The position numbers and the translations under genes are program-made. Source: an uncultured Allomuricauda sp. (GTDB taxonomy: Bacteria > Bacteroidota > Bacteroidia > Flavobacteriales > Flavobacteriaceae). From it: a DNA stretch of 44,437 bases. The stretch covers positions 1 to 44,437 of the forward strand of contig NZ_CAMYIC010000015.1 in the NCBI RefSeq assembly GCF_947258355.1, in the 5' to 3' direction. This document shows positions 7,673 to 16,566 of the stretch, in pieces (the stretch's first letter is position 1; each line of letters opens with the position of its first letter). Under the pieces are notes generated by a model that worked only from the letters and a program-made list of their open reading frames with translations, was not told where the DNA came from and did not search any database.

Positions 7673-9355
7673 ATGAAACCCAACCGTTATTTTCCACAAC
7701 TCATTCTCTTTTTGATTTTAGCCAGTTGTTCACAACCTGAGAATTTCGATATCCTCATAAAAAATGGACAAATCGTAGATGGGTCAGGTGAACCCTCTTA
7801 CATAGGCGATGTGGGCATAAATGCCGATACCATTGCTGCTGTCGGAGATTTGGGAGATGCTACGGGAACACAAGAAATTGACGCCTCTGGTATGGTCGTA
7901 GCCCCTGGTTTCATCAATATGCTGAGTTGGGCCACTGAATCCTTGATTGAAGATGGTAGGTCCATGGCCGACATTAAACAAGGGGTCACCTTGGAGGTTT
8001 TTGGCGAAGGTTGGTCCATGGGGCCACTTAATGAGACCATGAAAAAAGAAGAGCAGGAAAGCCAAGGCGATATTAAATACGATATTAAATGGAATACTTT
8101 GAACGAATATCTGGAGTACCTCACTAAAAAAGGTATTTCTCCCAATGTGGCTTCATTTGTGGGTGCTACAACTTTACGTATCAATATGGTAGGCTTTGAA
8201 GATCGTGTCCCTACCCCACAGGAACTGGATACCATGAAGCTGATGGTAAAGCAGGCGATGGAGGAAGGTGCTTTAGGCGTTGGTTCTTCTTTAATTTATG
8301 CTCCTGCATTTTATTCCAGTACCGAAGAATTGATAGAACTATGCAAGGTTGCAGCTGAATACGATGGAATGTACATCAGTCACATGCGGAGTGAAGGCTC
8401 CCGTTTGTTGGAAAGTTTGGATGAATTGATCCGTATTGCAGATGAGGCCGATATCAGAGCTGAAATTTATCACCTTAAACAAAGCGGTAAGGAAAACTGG
8501 CACAAGTTTGAGGATGTAGTGGCCAAAGTTGACTCTGCCAATGCTGCTGGACTCCACATTACTGCCGACATGTACAATTATGTAGCAGGAGCAACAGGAT
8601 TGGATGCCTCCATGCCACCATGGGTTCAGGAAGGTGGGTATGAAAAATGGGCAGAACGCTTGCAAGACCCTGAAATTCGAAAAAAAGTAAAAGAAGAGAT
8701 GACCACGCCCACCGATGAATGGGAAAGTTTGATGCAAGCCGCAGGCGACCCTAGTAAAATCCTACTAGTGGGGTTTAAAGCAGATTCCTTAAAATACCTC
8801 ACAGGAAAAACATTAAAGGAAGTTGCCGAAATGAGAGGCACCTCACCTGAGGAAACTGCGATGGATTTGGTGGTGCAGGATGGCAGTCGTGTGGGTACCA
8901 TCTATTTTTTAATGTCCGAAGAAAACGTAAAAAAGCAGATTGCTCTGCCCTGGATGAGTTTTGGTTCCGATGCCGGTTCTCCTGCCACGGAAGGGGTGTT
9001 CCTGAAATCGAGTACACACCCCAGAACCTATGGCAACGTAGCCCGTTTGTTGGGTAAATATGTAAGGGAGGAGAAGGTCATATCGCTTGAAGAAGCTGTG
9101 CACAAATTAACCCAACTGCCAGCCAACAACCTGAAAATTAAAAAACGGGGCAGCCTGAGCCAAGGTAATTATGCCGATGTGGTCCTATTTGATCCAGAAA
9201 CCATCATCGATAAAGCCACTTTTGAGAACCCACATCAATACTCAGAAGGCGTACACCACGTGTTTGTAAACGGTGCCCAAGTTTTGAAGGATGGGAAACA
9301 TACCGGCAATATGCCTGGCCGCGTGGTACATGGTCCTGGCTATATCAAAAAATAA
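7673..9355 (+). CDS. D-aminoacylase-like amidohydrolase lipoprotein, metal site incomplete
   Basis: Lipoprotein of 560 residues: signal MKPNRYFPQLILFLILASC with the lipobox Cys at 19, then an amidohydrolase start (FDILIKNGQIVDGSGEP) and a long region like N-acyl-D-amino-acid deacylases. His237 (SHMRSEG), His267 (IYHLKQSG), Asp433 (FGSDAG) and the C-terminal HPRTYG...GSLSQGNYADVVLFDP blocks are kept. The HxH metal motif after PGF is absent (PGFINMLSWATE, with Leu84 and Trp86 in those places). The region of the bridging Cys (GNCG in D-aminoacylase) reads GEGW at 111-114. The enzyme may have a one-metal or altered chemistry, or may not be a deacylase. The next gene starts 18 nt downstream, so the two probably form an operon. 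Confidence 0.85.
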   Translation: MKPNRYFPQLILFLILASCSQPENFDILIKNGQIVDGSGEPSYIGDVGINADTIAAVGDLGDATGTQEIDASGMVVAPGFINMLSWATESLIEDGRSMADIKQGVTLEVFGEGWSMGPLNETMKKEEQESQGDIKYDIKWNTLNEYLEYLTKKGISPNVASFVGATTLRINMVGFEDRVPTPQELDTMKLMVKQAMEEGALGVGSSLIYAPAFYSSTEELIELCKVAAEYDGMYISHMRSEGSRLLESLDELIRIADEADIRAEIYHLKQSGKENWHKFEDVVAKVDSANAAGLHITADMYNYVAGATGLDASMPPWVQEGGYEKWAERLQDPEIRKKVKEEMTTPTDEWESLMQAAGDPSKILLVGFKADSLKYLTGKTLKEVAEMRGTSPEETAMDLVVQDGSRVGTIYFLMSEENVKKQIALPWMSFGSDAGSPATEGVFLKSSTHPRTYGNVARLLGKYVREEKVISLEEAVHKLTQLPANNLKIKKRGSLSQGNYADVVLFDPETIIDKATFENPHQYSEGVHHVFVNGAQVLKDGKHTGNMPGRVVHGPGYIKK

Positions 9356-9373
9356 ACACTAAACCATTTATAC

Positions 9374-10687
9374 ATGAAAAATTGGATATTATCCGCATTA
9401 ATGTTGGCAAGTTGTTTAGCGTGGTCGCAAGAGTTCGATGCAGCCAAACTGAATCAATATTTTGATCTTCTCGAAGAAAACGACAAGTTTATGGGCAGTG
9501 TCGCCGTTTCTAAAAATGGGGAATTGGTCTATACAAGATCTTTAGGCTATTGTGATGTGGCTTCAGAAGCCCAGGCAACTTCCGAATCCAGATATAGGAT
9601 TGGCTCCATTTCCAAGACATTCACTACTGTACTGGCATTTAAGGCCATTGAAACAGGAAAACTGGCTTTGGACCAAACATTGGATGATTTCTTCCCCCAA
9701 GTCCCCAATGCAGCAAAAATCACCATAAAACAAATGCTGGGAAACCGAAGTGGTATCCATAATTTTACCGATGACCCTTCATACATAACCTATATGACCC
9801 AACCGCAAACGGAGGATGAAATGTTGGAAATTATTGTGAAAGCCGGTAGTGATTTTGAACCCGACAGTAAGTTTAAGTATAGCAACTCCAATTTTGTATT
9901 GATGACTTATATTTTGGAAAAAAGCATGGGAAAGGACTATGCAGCACTACTCCAAGAATATATCGCTGAGCCTTTGGAACTTTCCGATACTTATGTTGGC
10001 GATAAAATTGGAACAAAGGATAACGAATGTAAATCATACATGTATTTGGATAGTTGGCAAGAACAACCAGAGACGGATATGTCCATTCCGGTAGGGGCCG
10101 GAGCCATAGTTTCAAATCCAACGGATATTGTCAAGTTCAGTCATGCACTTTTTAATGGTGATCTGCTCAAGATGGAATATGTGGAACAAATGAAGAACAT
10201 TCAAGATGGTTACGGTTTGGGGTTGTTCAGTTTTCCGTTTCGTGGACGAACCAGTTATGGCCACACAGGCGGTATCGATGGTTTTTCCTCCATGTTTGGT
10301 CATTTTGATGATGGAAATGTCACCTTCGCCATGACTTCGAATGGTGCCAATATGGTCACCAACGGTATAGCCATTGCGGTTTTGAGTACGGTTTATAATG
10401 AAGATTTTGAAATGCCCGAGTTTAATACCTACGAAGTGACCCCAGAACAATTGGAGGCTTACCTTGGAGTATATTCTGCTCCTGAGTTTCCTTTGGATAT
10501 TACCATAACCGTTGAGGAAGGTGTGTTAAAAGGGAGAGCTACTGGCCAGCCAGCATTTACATTGGAAGCTATTGACAAACATGAGTTTGAGTTTGTTCCA
10601 GCAGGGATAAAAATGACCTTTAATCCAGAAGAGAACACCATGCTTTTTAAACAGCATGGAGCCACAGTGAATTTTACGAAGGAATAA
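9374..10687 (+). CDS. Beta-lactamase-fold serine hydrolase (class C/PBP4* type), exported
   Basis: Serine hydrolase of 437 residues with an N-terminal export signal (MKNWILSALMLASCLAWSQ; LASC could also act as a lipobox). The active-site triad of the serine beta-lactamase/D-aminopeptidase family is complete: S78-x-x-K81 in GSISK, Y169-S-N171, and H297-T-G in GHTGG. A C-terminal domain (about 350-437) resembles the extra beta-barrel domain of many family members. Likely substrates are peptides or esters in the periplasm; the family label alone does not show antibiotic resistance. Its position 18 nt after the D-aminoacylase-like gene suggests joint work on D-amino-acid-containing or modified peptides. 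Confidence 0.9.
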   Translation: MKNWILSALMLASCLAWSQEFDAAKLNQYFDLLEENDKFMGSVAVSKNGELVYTRSLGYCDVASEAQATSESRYRIGSISKTFTTVLAFKAIETGKLALDQTLDDFFPQVPNAAKITIKQMLGNRSGIHNFTDDPSYITYMTQPQTEDEMLEIIVKAGSDFEPDSKFKYSNSNFVLMTYILEKSMGKDYAALLQEYIAEPLELSDTYVGDKIGTKDNECKSYMYLDSWQEQPETDMSIPVGAGAIVSNPTDIVKFSHALFNGDLLKMEYVEQMKNIQDGYGLGLFSFPFRGRTSYGHTGGIDGFSSMFGHFDDGNVTFAMTSNGANMVTNGIAIAVLSTVYNEDFEMPEFNTYEVTPEQLEAYLGVYSAPEFPLDITITVEEGVLKGRATGQPAFTLEAIDKHEFEFVPAGIKMTFNPEENTMLFKQHGATVNFTKE

Positions 10688-10859
10688 CTTAAGTAACACC
10701 TGTCATAGAGGTACAGATTTATTTTATGGGAAAACGCCTTAAAAATATTTCTATGGCTACTACTACCGCTTTTGATTTCATTTCAATATCAGGAGCTTTT
10801 GTTTATTCAATACTTTTATTTTCGAGATTAACGATTCATCAAATTAAACATCAAACGAT

Positions 10860-11804
10860 TTGCAAACATATTTTGACACCATTGTACAAGAAATCAATAT
10901 AAATCGAAGAAAATCGTGTACGCTTTATTTTCTCTTGTCGATTTCGATTTTGAGTGCACAAAACATTGATGATAAGATAGATAGTTTAATGAGTTTACAT
11001 CCTGAGTATCCAGAATCAAAAAAGAATATCCAGATTGATTTGATGCGCGATTTAATTGACTATACCCTTGTGACAAACCATAAAGGAAAATATAAAAGGT
11101 ACTATCTTCCACTTACTTTAAAAGAATTTAAGAATCAGGGCAGAACTTATTTTTACAGGGCCGTCAATGTATCGCCTAACGAAAAGCTTTTTTATTGGTT
11201 TTATAAAAACGGTAATACGTGGGATGTAAACTCATTGATTATAAAAGACTTGGACAACATAAATGCAGATTATGACCTAAGTATATTGCAATTTCAAAAC
11301 CAAGACTTATTCATCTTTAAATCCAATGAGGCCAACTTAATTGTTGTTGATGAAGATGTAATCAAAAGAATTGATTATGAATTGGATGATTATAAAGGAT
11401 TCAGTTCCGTTTACATTAATACTAAGATTAATAATGAAAAAATGACTTGGTCATCTTTGACAAATCAAAATATTCAAAATGTTGACATACTTAGTTTGAC
11501 TATTCAACTGCAAAATGAGAAGAATGAAAAACGAAGAAAGGCACTAGCTGATAAAATCGGTGCACTTGCAGCCAAAAGCAGTACTAAAAACAAAGCCCTT
11601 TATCTAACGGAACTACAAGTTGGTGATGTAAATGATGATGGTGAGCTTGATTTTTACTGGGTGGCAATAAGCAAAGGGCAAATTCATTCTTATGATGTTT
11701 ATAGCTTTAGCGGTAAAAAATGGAGGAATATTTCCAACAACCTTAATACCGATTTGTTTTTAAAAAACGAGGAAATCGTAGACCAGATGGAGTATACAAA
11801 ATGA
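10860..11804 (+). CDS. Hypothetical exported protein, AT-rich, TTG start
   Basis: Open frame of 314 codons. No ATG precedes the hydrophobic segment TLYFLLSISILSAQ (about residues 21-34), which looks like a signal peptide ending in the flavobacterial SAQ cleavage pattern, so the TTG at 10860 is the best visible start. The body is rich in Asn, Asp, Lys and Ile, and clearly more AT-rich than its neighbours. Near residue 258 GDVNDDGELDFYW forms a DxNxDG calcium-loop motif like those in FG-GAP repeats. I do not recognise the family. The base composition and awkward start suggest recent acquisition or a degraded 5' end. Confidence 0.6.
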   Translation: MQTYFDTIVQEININRRKSCTLYFLLSISILSAQNIDDKIDSLMSLHPEYPESKKNIQIDLMRDLIDYTLVTNHKGKYKRYYLPLTLKEFKNQGRTYFYRAVNVSPNEKLFYWFYKNGNTWDVNSLIIKDLDNINADYDLSILQFQNQDLFIFKSNEANLIVVDEDVIKRIDYELDDYKGFSSVYINTKINNEKMTWSSLTNQNIQNVDILSLTIQLQNEKNEKRRKALADKIGALAAKSSTKNKALYLTELQVGDVNDDGELDFYWVAISKGQIHSYDVYSFSGKKWRNISNNLNTDLFLKNEEIVDQMEYTK

Positions 11805-11825
11805 TTGGGGAAGAAGTTGAATATC

Positions 11826-13061
11826 TTACTTCCTATTCTTCTCCTCTATCCATTTGGCCATGTACTTGGTGCTTGCCATGGTTTGATGCTGTAGCAGTCT
11901 TCCCATAAAATTTAGCTGACGATGGGTTTCCAAAGATTGGGTTACTTGTTGTAACTGCTTTTTAAGTTGGTTCTGGAAAATTTCTTTATCATAAAAAGCT
12001 CTAAGCAATTCAAAACCCTGCTTTTGGGCGTTTTCCCATAGTTTTTGATTTTGATACAATTTCACAGCAGCTTGCGCAAACTCATCCCAATCATCGGTAA
12101 TGGTTCCGTTCCATGGTAGTTCTCCATGCATACCCTCTGCACCAATACTTGTGGTAACACTTGGCGTACCCGTTTTTAGGCCATCCAATAATTTTCCTTT
12201 TATCCCTGCACCAAATTGAATGGGAGCCAATAATACTTTCGCATTTTTGAATACAGCATCAACATTTTCGGCCCAACCCTTTATATAAAAGCCAGATGAT
12301 GGATGGTGCATTTCAGTCACCTGCTGTGGTAAATACGCTCCATAAATATGGATTTCAGCATTGGGAAGTTGTTGTCGTATTCGGGGCCAAATTTCATGTT
12401 TTAATACCTTGACCGCATCAACATTGGGTGCATGCTTGCCATTTCCAATGCTCACAAAACCATTTCTGGTTTCAAAAGGTGGGGATTTTACCTCGGATAT
12501 GGACGAAACATCAACCATAAGGGGCAAATACAATAATAAGTTTGATGGAACATGGAGTTCTTGCTGAAGAATTTCCATTTCATATGTGGAAATCATCAAG
12601 CTAAGGTCACAACGGTAAATACTGGCGACCTCCCGCAAGGTCATGGGGTGGTTTTTCCAATCACTTATACTAAAAGTCAGCTGTTTTTTGTGGACCTCTT
12701 CCCTAGCCTTTCGTAAAGAGTGCAGGTCTTCGGTGTTTAGCATACGCAGTGCGTTAGGGGCAAAATCTGCGACACGCCAACCAAATTGCTCTTCGACAAT
12801 AAAACGATCAAACAGCACAAGGTCGGGAGAAAGTTCTTTCACAAAATCATCAAAACTGGAATGGTTGAGCTGTATGGCAGCCTTTGAAACGCCCATGGCC
12901 TCCAAATCCAAGCTATATTCGGATTTACTTGCAGTGCTGGCAAAGGTAATTTGATAACCAAAATTCAGAAACGCTTCCAATAACTGCTGCATGCGACCTC
13001 CGGCTGCTGTTGTTGAAGGCTCTGGCCAAACATAACCAATAACAAGAAGTTTTTTTGACAT
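11826..13061 (-). CDS. Glycosyltransferase, GT-B fold (GT4-like)
   Basis: Protein of 411 residues beginning MSKKLLVIGYVWPEPSTTAAGGRMQ, the usual N-terminal donor/acceptor loop of GT-B enzymes. The C-terminal half has FVSIGNGKHAPNVDAV, IHIYGAYLP, and LAPIQFGAGIKGKLLDGLKTG, the counterpart of the GT4 nucleotide-sugar-binding region, where a conserved Glu normally sits in an EAM-type segment (here LDGLKTG). It lacks membrane segments and is likely cytoplasmic. It stands alone, so the product (exopolysaccharide, glycoprotein or other) is unknown. A TACATTTA box 5 nt before the start is a near match to the -7 element. Confidence 0.8.
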   Translation of the reverse strand: MSKKLLVIGYVWPEPSTTAAGGRMQQLLEAFLNFGYQITFASTASKSEYSLDLEAMGVSKAAIQLNHSSFDDFVKELSPDLVLFDRFIVEEQFGWRVADFAPNALRMLNTEDLHSLRKAREEVHKKQLTFSISDWKNHPMTLREVASIYRCDLSLMISTYEMEILQQELHVPSNLLLYLPLMVDVSSISEVKSPPFETRNGFVSIGNGKHAPNVDAVKVLKHEIWPRIRQQLPNAEIHIYGAYLPQQVTEMHHPSSGFYIKGWAENVDAVFKNAKVLLAPIQFGAGIKGKLLDGLKTGTPSVTTSIGAEGMHGELPWNGTITDDWDEFAQAAVKLYQNQKLWENAQKQGFELLRAFYDKEIFQNQLKKQLQQVTQSLETHRQLNFMGRLLQHQTMASTKYMAKWIEEKNRK

Positions 13062-13163
13062 ACGGGTAAATGTACGAAGTTGGAACTACTAAAGTACTAG
13101 TTCAAAACCAAGCTAAATCATCAAAATGAAAATCATGCCATCCAATAATCCAACAAGCCAGCA

Positions 13164-14675
13164 TTACATTTTAGCGGCGAACATTTTGGAGATGCTGGAA
13201 CGCAGTTTTCGCTCATAGTCCTCTTCCAGCCACTCCTTGTAGTTTTTGGTATTGTTCATAATGCAGTAGGAATACTGCTTAACACGGTATTGGATCTCAT
13301 CCTTTAACTCTTTGGCCAAAATACGCGCATCGAACACATCCTCACTATTTTCAACACATATCTGGGCATGTTGTTCAATACTTTTCTCCAGTACAATTTT
13401 GGATTTTTTACCCTGAGCAAAGATTTTCTTGTACTCCTCTTTTACATCAAAGGTAATGTTGTCGGACTTGCTAAACTTGGCACGTAGTTCTTCCGGCATT
13501 TCGTAAACAAACTCTCGTTCAATTTCCTCATCATTCTTAATGTTCTCCAAATAGAAATCTGGAAAATGAAATATTTCTTGCCAATCCACTGGTGCGTCCC
13601 AAGGTCCAAAACGGGCGATATTGTTACCCATATCGATCACATTGAACTCATTTTTATTGGGCAAAACCCTAGATCCCCTACCAATCATTTGAAAGTACAG
13701 TGTTAGGGAGCGTGTGGCCCGGTTAAGTATGATGCTCTCCACCGTGGGTTCATCAAAACCTGTAGTGAGAATACTTACTGAGGTTAAAATAGCATCTGGA
13801 GTCTCTGCAAACCATTCCAGAATCTCTTTTCGTTCGGTTGCCGTATTCTTATTGTCCAAGTGCCTTACATTGTACCCTGCTTTTTTAAATGTTTCGTAGA
13901 CATATAAAGAGGTATTGATACCGTTATTAAAAATCAATGTTTTGGTACCCTTGGCAATTTCTTCATACGCGGTGAGCAATTTCCCCAACATACTGTGGGC
14001 GCTGTAGAACTCATCCGATGATTTTACGGTGTAGTCCCCGTTGATGCCCAATTTAAGCGTTCTTAAGCTTACGTCATAGTTATAGAGATTGGCCTTGGCC
14101 AAAAACTGCTTGTCAATTAACGATTGTATGGACTCTCCAATGATCAGGTGTTTGTAATTATCCTTCATCGGGAGCTTGATGTTGGAACTCAATGGTGTTG
14201 CCGTTACGCCCAAAATAGTTGAATCCTCAAAATATTTAAAGAGTTTTCTAAAGGAATTGTAATGTGCCTCATCAATAATAACAAGGCCAATATTGTTGAT
14301 TTTTACCTTTTCTTCTTGCAGACGATTGTTCAACGTTTCCACCATGGCCACAAAGCACATGTAATCGTCCTGGTCGTAAAGTTCTTTTACCTCGCTATTA
14401 ATTACCTTGTTGGCAACTCCAAATCCATGAAGCATTTTAGAGGTTTGCTTGCTAAGCTCGATTCGGTGGGTAAGTACCATTACCTTTTTACCTGTCTGCT
14501 CAATAAACCGCCTCGTAATCTCAGAAAACACCACAGTTTTACCACCACCAGTAGGTAATTGGTACAAAATATTGGTACCATCGGGAAGTTTTTCCAACTG
14601 GTTGAAGATTTTATTCAAATCTTCTTCCTGATAATCGTATAAAGTTTTCTTTTTGACTGTTTTGTTTACTTCCAA
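13164..14675 (-). CDS. DEAD/DEAH-box helicase, superfamily 2
   Basis: ATP-dependent nucleic-acid helicase or translocase of 503 residues. Motif I is PTGGGKT at 41-47, the DEAH box IIDEAH at 133-138, motif III TATP at 158-161, and motif VI QMIGRGSR near 330. An upstream Q-like region, TLYDYQEEDLNKIF, is typical of type III restriction/RAD25-like helicases. The best start is a TTG at 14675; the frame is open only a short way further, with no ATG. The last 130 residues are charged and of unknown fold. No methyltransferase, nuclease or other defence gene lies next to it, so I read it as a housekeeping or repair helicase. Confidence 0.88.
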   Translation of the reverse strand: MEVNKTVKKKTLYDYQEEDLNKIFNQLEKLPDGTNILYQLPTGGGKTVVFSEITRRFIEQTGKKVMVLTHRIELSKQTSKMLHGFGVANKVINSEVKELYDQDDYMCFVAMVETLNNRLQEEKVKINNIGLVIIDEAHYNSFRKLFKYFEDSTILGVTATPLSSNIKLPMKDNYKHLIIGESIQSLIDKQFLAKANLYNYDVSLRTLKLGINGDYTVKSSDEFYSAHSMLGKLLTAYEEIAKGTKTLIFNNGINTSLYVYETFKKAGYNVRHLDNKNTATERKEILEWFAETPDAILTSVSILTTGFDEPTVESIILNRATRSLTLYFQMIGRGSRVLPNKNEFNVIDMGNNIARFGPWDAPVDWQEIFHFPDFYLENIKNDEEIEREFVYEMPEELRAKFSKSDNITFDVKEEYKKIFAQGKKSKIVLEKSIEQHAQICVENSEDVFDARILAKELKDEIQYRVKQYSYCIMNNTKNYKEWLEEDYERKLRSSISKMFAAKM

Positions 14676-14920
14676 AGGAAAAATGGCATTATGGATTCTT
14701 AAATAAAAAACCCTACAAAATTAGCGGTTTTTTATCCTTGAGACCAATACTCGGATGCTTTTCTATCAAAATTGTATCAACAATTAAAAAAACAGCATAT
14801 TTTATTGTATTTGGCGTGTTTGCTCATAACATTTTGATAACAATAACATTTTCGACTTGGAAAAATGAAGATTATAATGTATAATGATAGCTTGTAACAC
14901 TAGTAAAACCAGATATAAGA

Positions 14921-15784
14921 ATGAGGCAGCTAAAAATCATCAAACAGGTCACGAACCGAGAATCTAAATCACTTGACAAATACTTGCAGGATATCAGTAA
15001 GATTGATTTGATAACAGCGCAAGAGGAAGTTGAGCTAGCACAGAAGATCAGGGCCGGAGACCAAGCTGCTTTGGAAAAATTGACGAATGCCAACCTTAGG
15101 TTTGTGGTCTCGGTAGCAAAACAATATCAAAATCAAGGTTTAAAATTACCAGATTTGATTAATGAGGGTAATGTGGGGTTGGTAAAAGCGGCCAAACGTT
15201 TTGATGAAACCCGTGGATTTAAATTTATTTCCTACGCGGTCTGGTGGATTCGCCAGTCCATTCTACAGGCATTGGCAGAGCAATCCCGTGTAGTTCGATT
15301 GCCCTTGAACAAGATTGGTTCCATCAATAAAATAAAAAAGACCTTCTCTTATTTGGAACAAGCGCACGAGCGTCCACCATCTCCGGAAGAGATTGCCAAA
15401 GAGCTGGACATGACGGTTTCCGAGGTAAAACAATCATTAAAGAATACTGGACGGCATGTGTCCATGGATGCTCCTTTAAAGGAAGGTGAAACTTCCAACT
15501 TGTATGATGTTTTGAATGCCGGTGATTCTCCAAAACCGGATAAAGGTTTGATGCACCAGTCCCTGAATACTGAAATAAACAGGGCATTGGATACGCTCTC
15601 CCCTAGAGAAGCAGACGTGGTCAGGCTTTATTATGGAATAGGAGATCAACCTTCCATGACACTGGAAGAAATTGGAACCACTTTTGACTTGACCAGAGAA
15701 AGGGTGCGACAAATTCGTGAAAAAGCAATTAGAAAATTAAGGCATACCTCAAAAAGTAAGATACTCAAATCATACTTGGGGTAA
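14921..15784 (+). CDS. rpoD: Primary RNA polymerase sigma factor RpoD
   Basis: Sigma-70 family protein of 287 residues, the short housekeeping form of Bacteroidota without region 1.1. Region 1.2 is near [20 protein letters not shown] (17-36). Region 2 includes [20 protein letters not shown] and [15 protein letters not shown] (about 75-115). Region 3 covers about 130-205. Region 4 carries the helix-turn-helix [20 protein letters not shown] (about 246-265). It directs RNA polymerase to the TTG/TAnnTTTG promoters seen elsewhere in the window. It is monocistronic, with about 245 nt of upstream non-coding DNA and a strong terminator 20-25 nt after its stop. Confidence 0.97.
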   Translation: MRQLKIIKQVTNRESKSLDKYLQDISKIDLITAQEEVELAQKIRAGDQAALEKLTNANLRFVVSVAKQYQNQGLKLPDLINEGNVGLVKAAKRFDETRGFKFISYAVWWIRQSILQALAEQSRVVRLPLNKIGSINKIKKTFSYLEQAHERPPSPEEIAKELDMTVSEVKQSLKNTGRHVSMDAPLKEGETSNLYDVLNAGDSPKPDKGLMHQSLNTEINRALDTLSPREADVVRLYYGIGDQPSMTLEEIGTTFDLTRERVRQIREKAIRKLRHTSKSKILKSYLG

Positions 15785-15803
15785 ATGCTAATTTGTTATA
15801 AAT

Positions 15804-15838
15804 AAAAAAGGGGATGTTGACATCAACATCCCCTTTTT
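15804..15838. terminator. Strong bidirectional terminator of rpoD and the facing operon
   Basis: A perfect 10-bp stem, GGGGATGTTG (15810-15819) with CAACATCCCC (15824-15833), has a 4-nt loop and is flanked by six A on the left and five T on the right. It ends rpoD on the plus strand. On the minus strand it lies 20-25 nt past the stop of the 33-codon ORF at 15858, so it can end that unit too. Confidence 0.9.
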
Positions 15839-15857
15839 CATGATATACACCTAAGTA

Positions 15858-15959
15858 TCAGGGTTTGCTCAAAAGACTAATATCGAAGTCGGTGAGCATG
15901 TCTTTCAAATCTTGAATAAAATTCAAGTAAGCAGTATTCTCTTTGTTATGGTTTTTCAT
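15858..15959 (-). CDS. Tiny ORF, 33 residues, unknown
   Basis: The reading frame encodes MKNHNKENTAYLNFIQDLKD... and ends DFDISLLSKP. It lines up with the neighbouring 32-residue ORF through YLxFxQxLxxxL, suggesting an old tandem duplication. Its end resembles the C-terminal tails of the 119- and 268-residue proteins encoded upstream. It is the last frame before the shared terminator. It has a plausible A-rich upstream region. Real translation is inferred, not proven. Confidence 0.5.
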   Translation of the reverse strand: MKNHNKENTAYLNFIQDLKDMLTDFDISLLSKP

Positions 15960-15986
15960 GGTAACAAATTTTGGGGTGTTTGTATA

Positions 15987-16085
15987 CTATAAATAATCTA
16001 GTTCGGCAAGTTCGTTTATTGTCAAAATTTCGTTCAGTTCTTGTAAAAATGCCAAGTATTCTTCGCCGTAGGTATCGTATAACAT
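15987..16085 (-). CDS. Tiny ORF, 32 residues, unknown
   Basis: The reading frame encodes MLYDTYGEEYLAFLQELNEI... ending ELAELDYL, with AAAGATTACA just before the ATG. It resembles the 33-residue ORF that follows 27 nt later (YLxFxQxL...LT). It lies 109 nt after the 119-residue gene, on the same strand. It is acidic and amphipathic, has no hydrophobic anchor, and could be a small helical binding peptide. Function is unknown. Confidence 0.5.
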   Translation of the reverse strand: MLYDTYGEEYLAFLQELNEILTINELAELDYL

Positions 16086-16194
16086 TGTAATCTTTGGTTT
16101 ATTTGTCGGGGTTTTAGGTATAACGTTAATTCGTTTTAAAGATTATTCCATGATTAAAAAATGTGGTGAAAACCATATTTTAGTTGGTAAAACC

Positions 16195-16554
16195 CTATTC
16201 TTGTTTCATGTTCAAAATATCCAGTTCTATCTCAAAGTCAAGGTCTTTGTCTACTTTGCTCGGTCTTATATTGAATTCATCATAGATAAAACAAAGGTTC
16301 ATCGGCAATCTTCTTCTTTCTGTTTCTGAAATGAGACCCAATTTGGATTGCAATTTGCTTTTGATTTCAAAGGCTTTATTGCTTATTTTGGGGTTTTCAT
16401 GGGATTCCAACTCCGCCAAAAAAGGAATTTCTTTCTTGTCCCCTACCTTCAACATTTCGTCTAGTAGCATTAATCTGCATTCAATATCCTTGGCATGGTG
16501 GAACAAGGGGTAAAAAACGCTTTGTAAATACTTTGGTAGATTGTTGTTTTCCAT
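16195..16554 (-). CDS. Hypothetical 119-residue protein
   Basis: Soluble, charged and largely helical by composition. Segments such as ECRLMLLDEMLKVGDKKEIPFLAELESHENPKISNKAFEIK resemble HEAT-type helical pairs, but no family is recognised. It starts 12 nt after the stop of the 268-residue gene, so the two are almost certainly co-transcribed. Its tail DLDFEIELDIL matches the DFEMEM tail of that neighbour. The tiny ORFs downstream may belong to the same unit. Confidence 0.7.
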   Translation of the reverse strand: MENNNLPKYLQSVFYPLFHHAKDIECRLMLLDEMLKVGDKKEIPFLAELESHENPKISNKAFEIKSKLQSKLGLISETERRRLPMNLCFIYDEFNIRPSKVDKDLDFEIELDILNMKQE

Positions 16555-16566
16555 GATAGATGTATT

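Noticed and set aside
9374..10687. Antibiotic-resistance beta-lactamase
   Set aside because: The triad belongs to the broad serine-hydrolase family; the pairing with an amidohydrolase favours peptide metabolism, and nothing shows resistance.
10726..10902. 58-codon plus-strand frame beginning MGKRLKNIS
   Set aside because: It overlaps the start of the 314-codon gene in another frame, has no recognisable start signals and lies in AT-rich DNA where such frames are common.
13164..14675. Helicase as part of a restriction or defence system
   Set aside because: No methyltransferase, nuclease, or other defence gene flanks it; neighbours are a glycosyltransferase and rpoD.
14705..14733. AAAAAACC / GGTTTTTT stem upstream of rpoD
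   Set aside because: It lies between divergent genes, has only two GC pairs, and so is not a convincing terminator or regulatory RNA.
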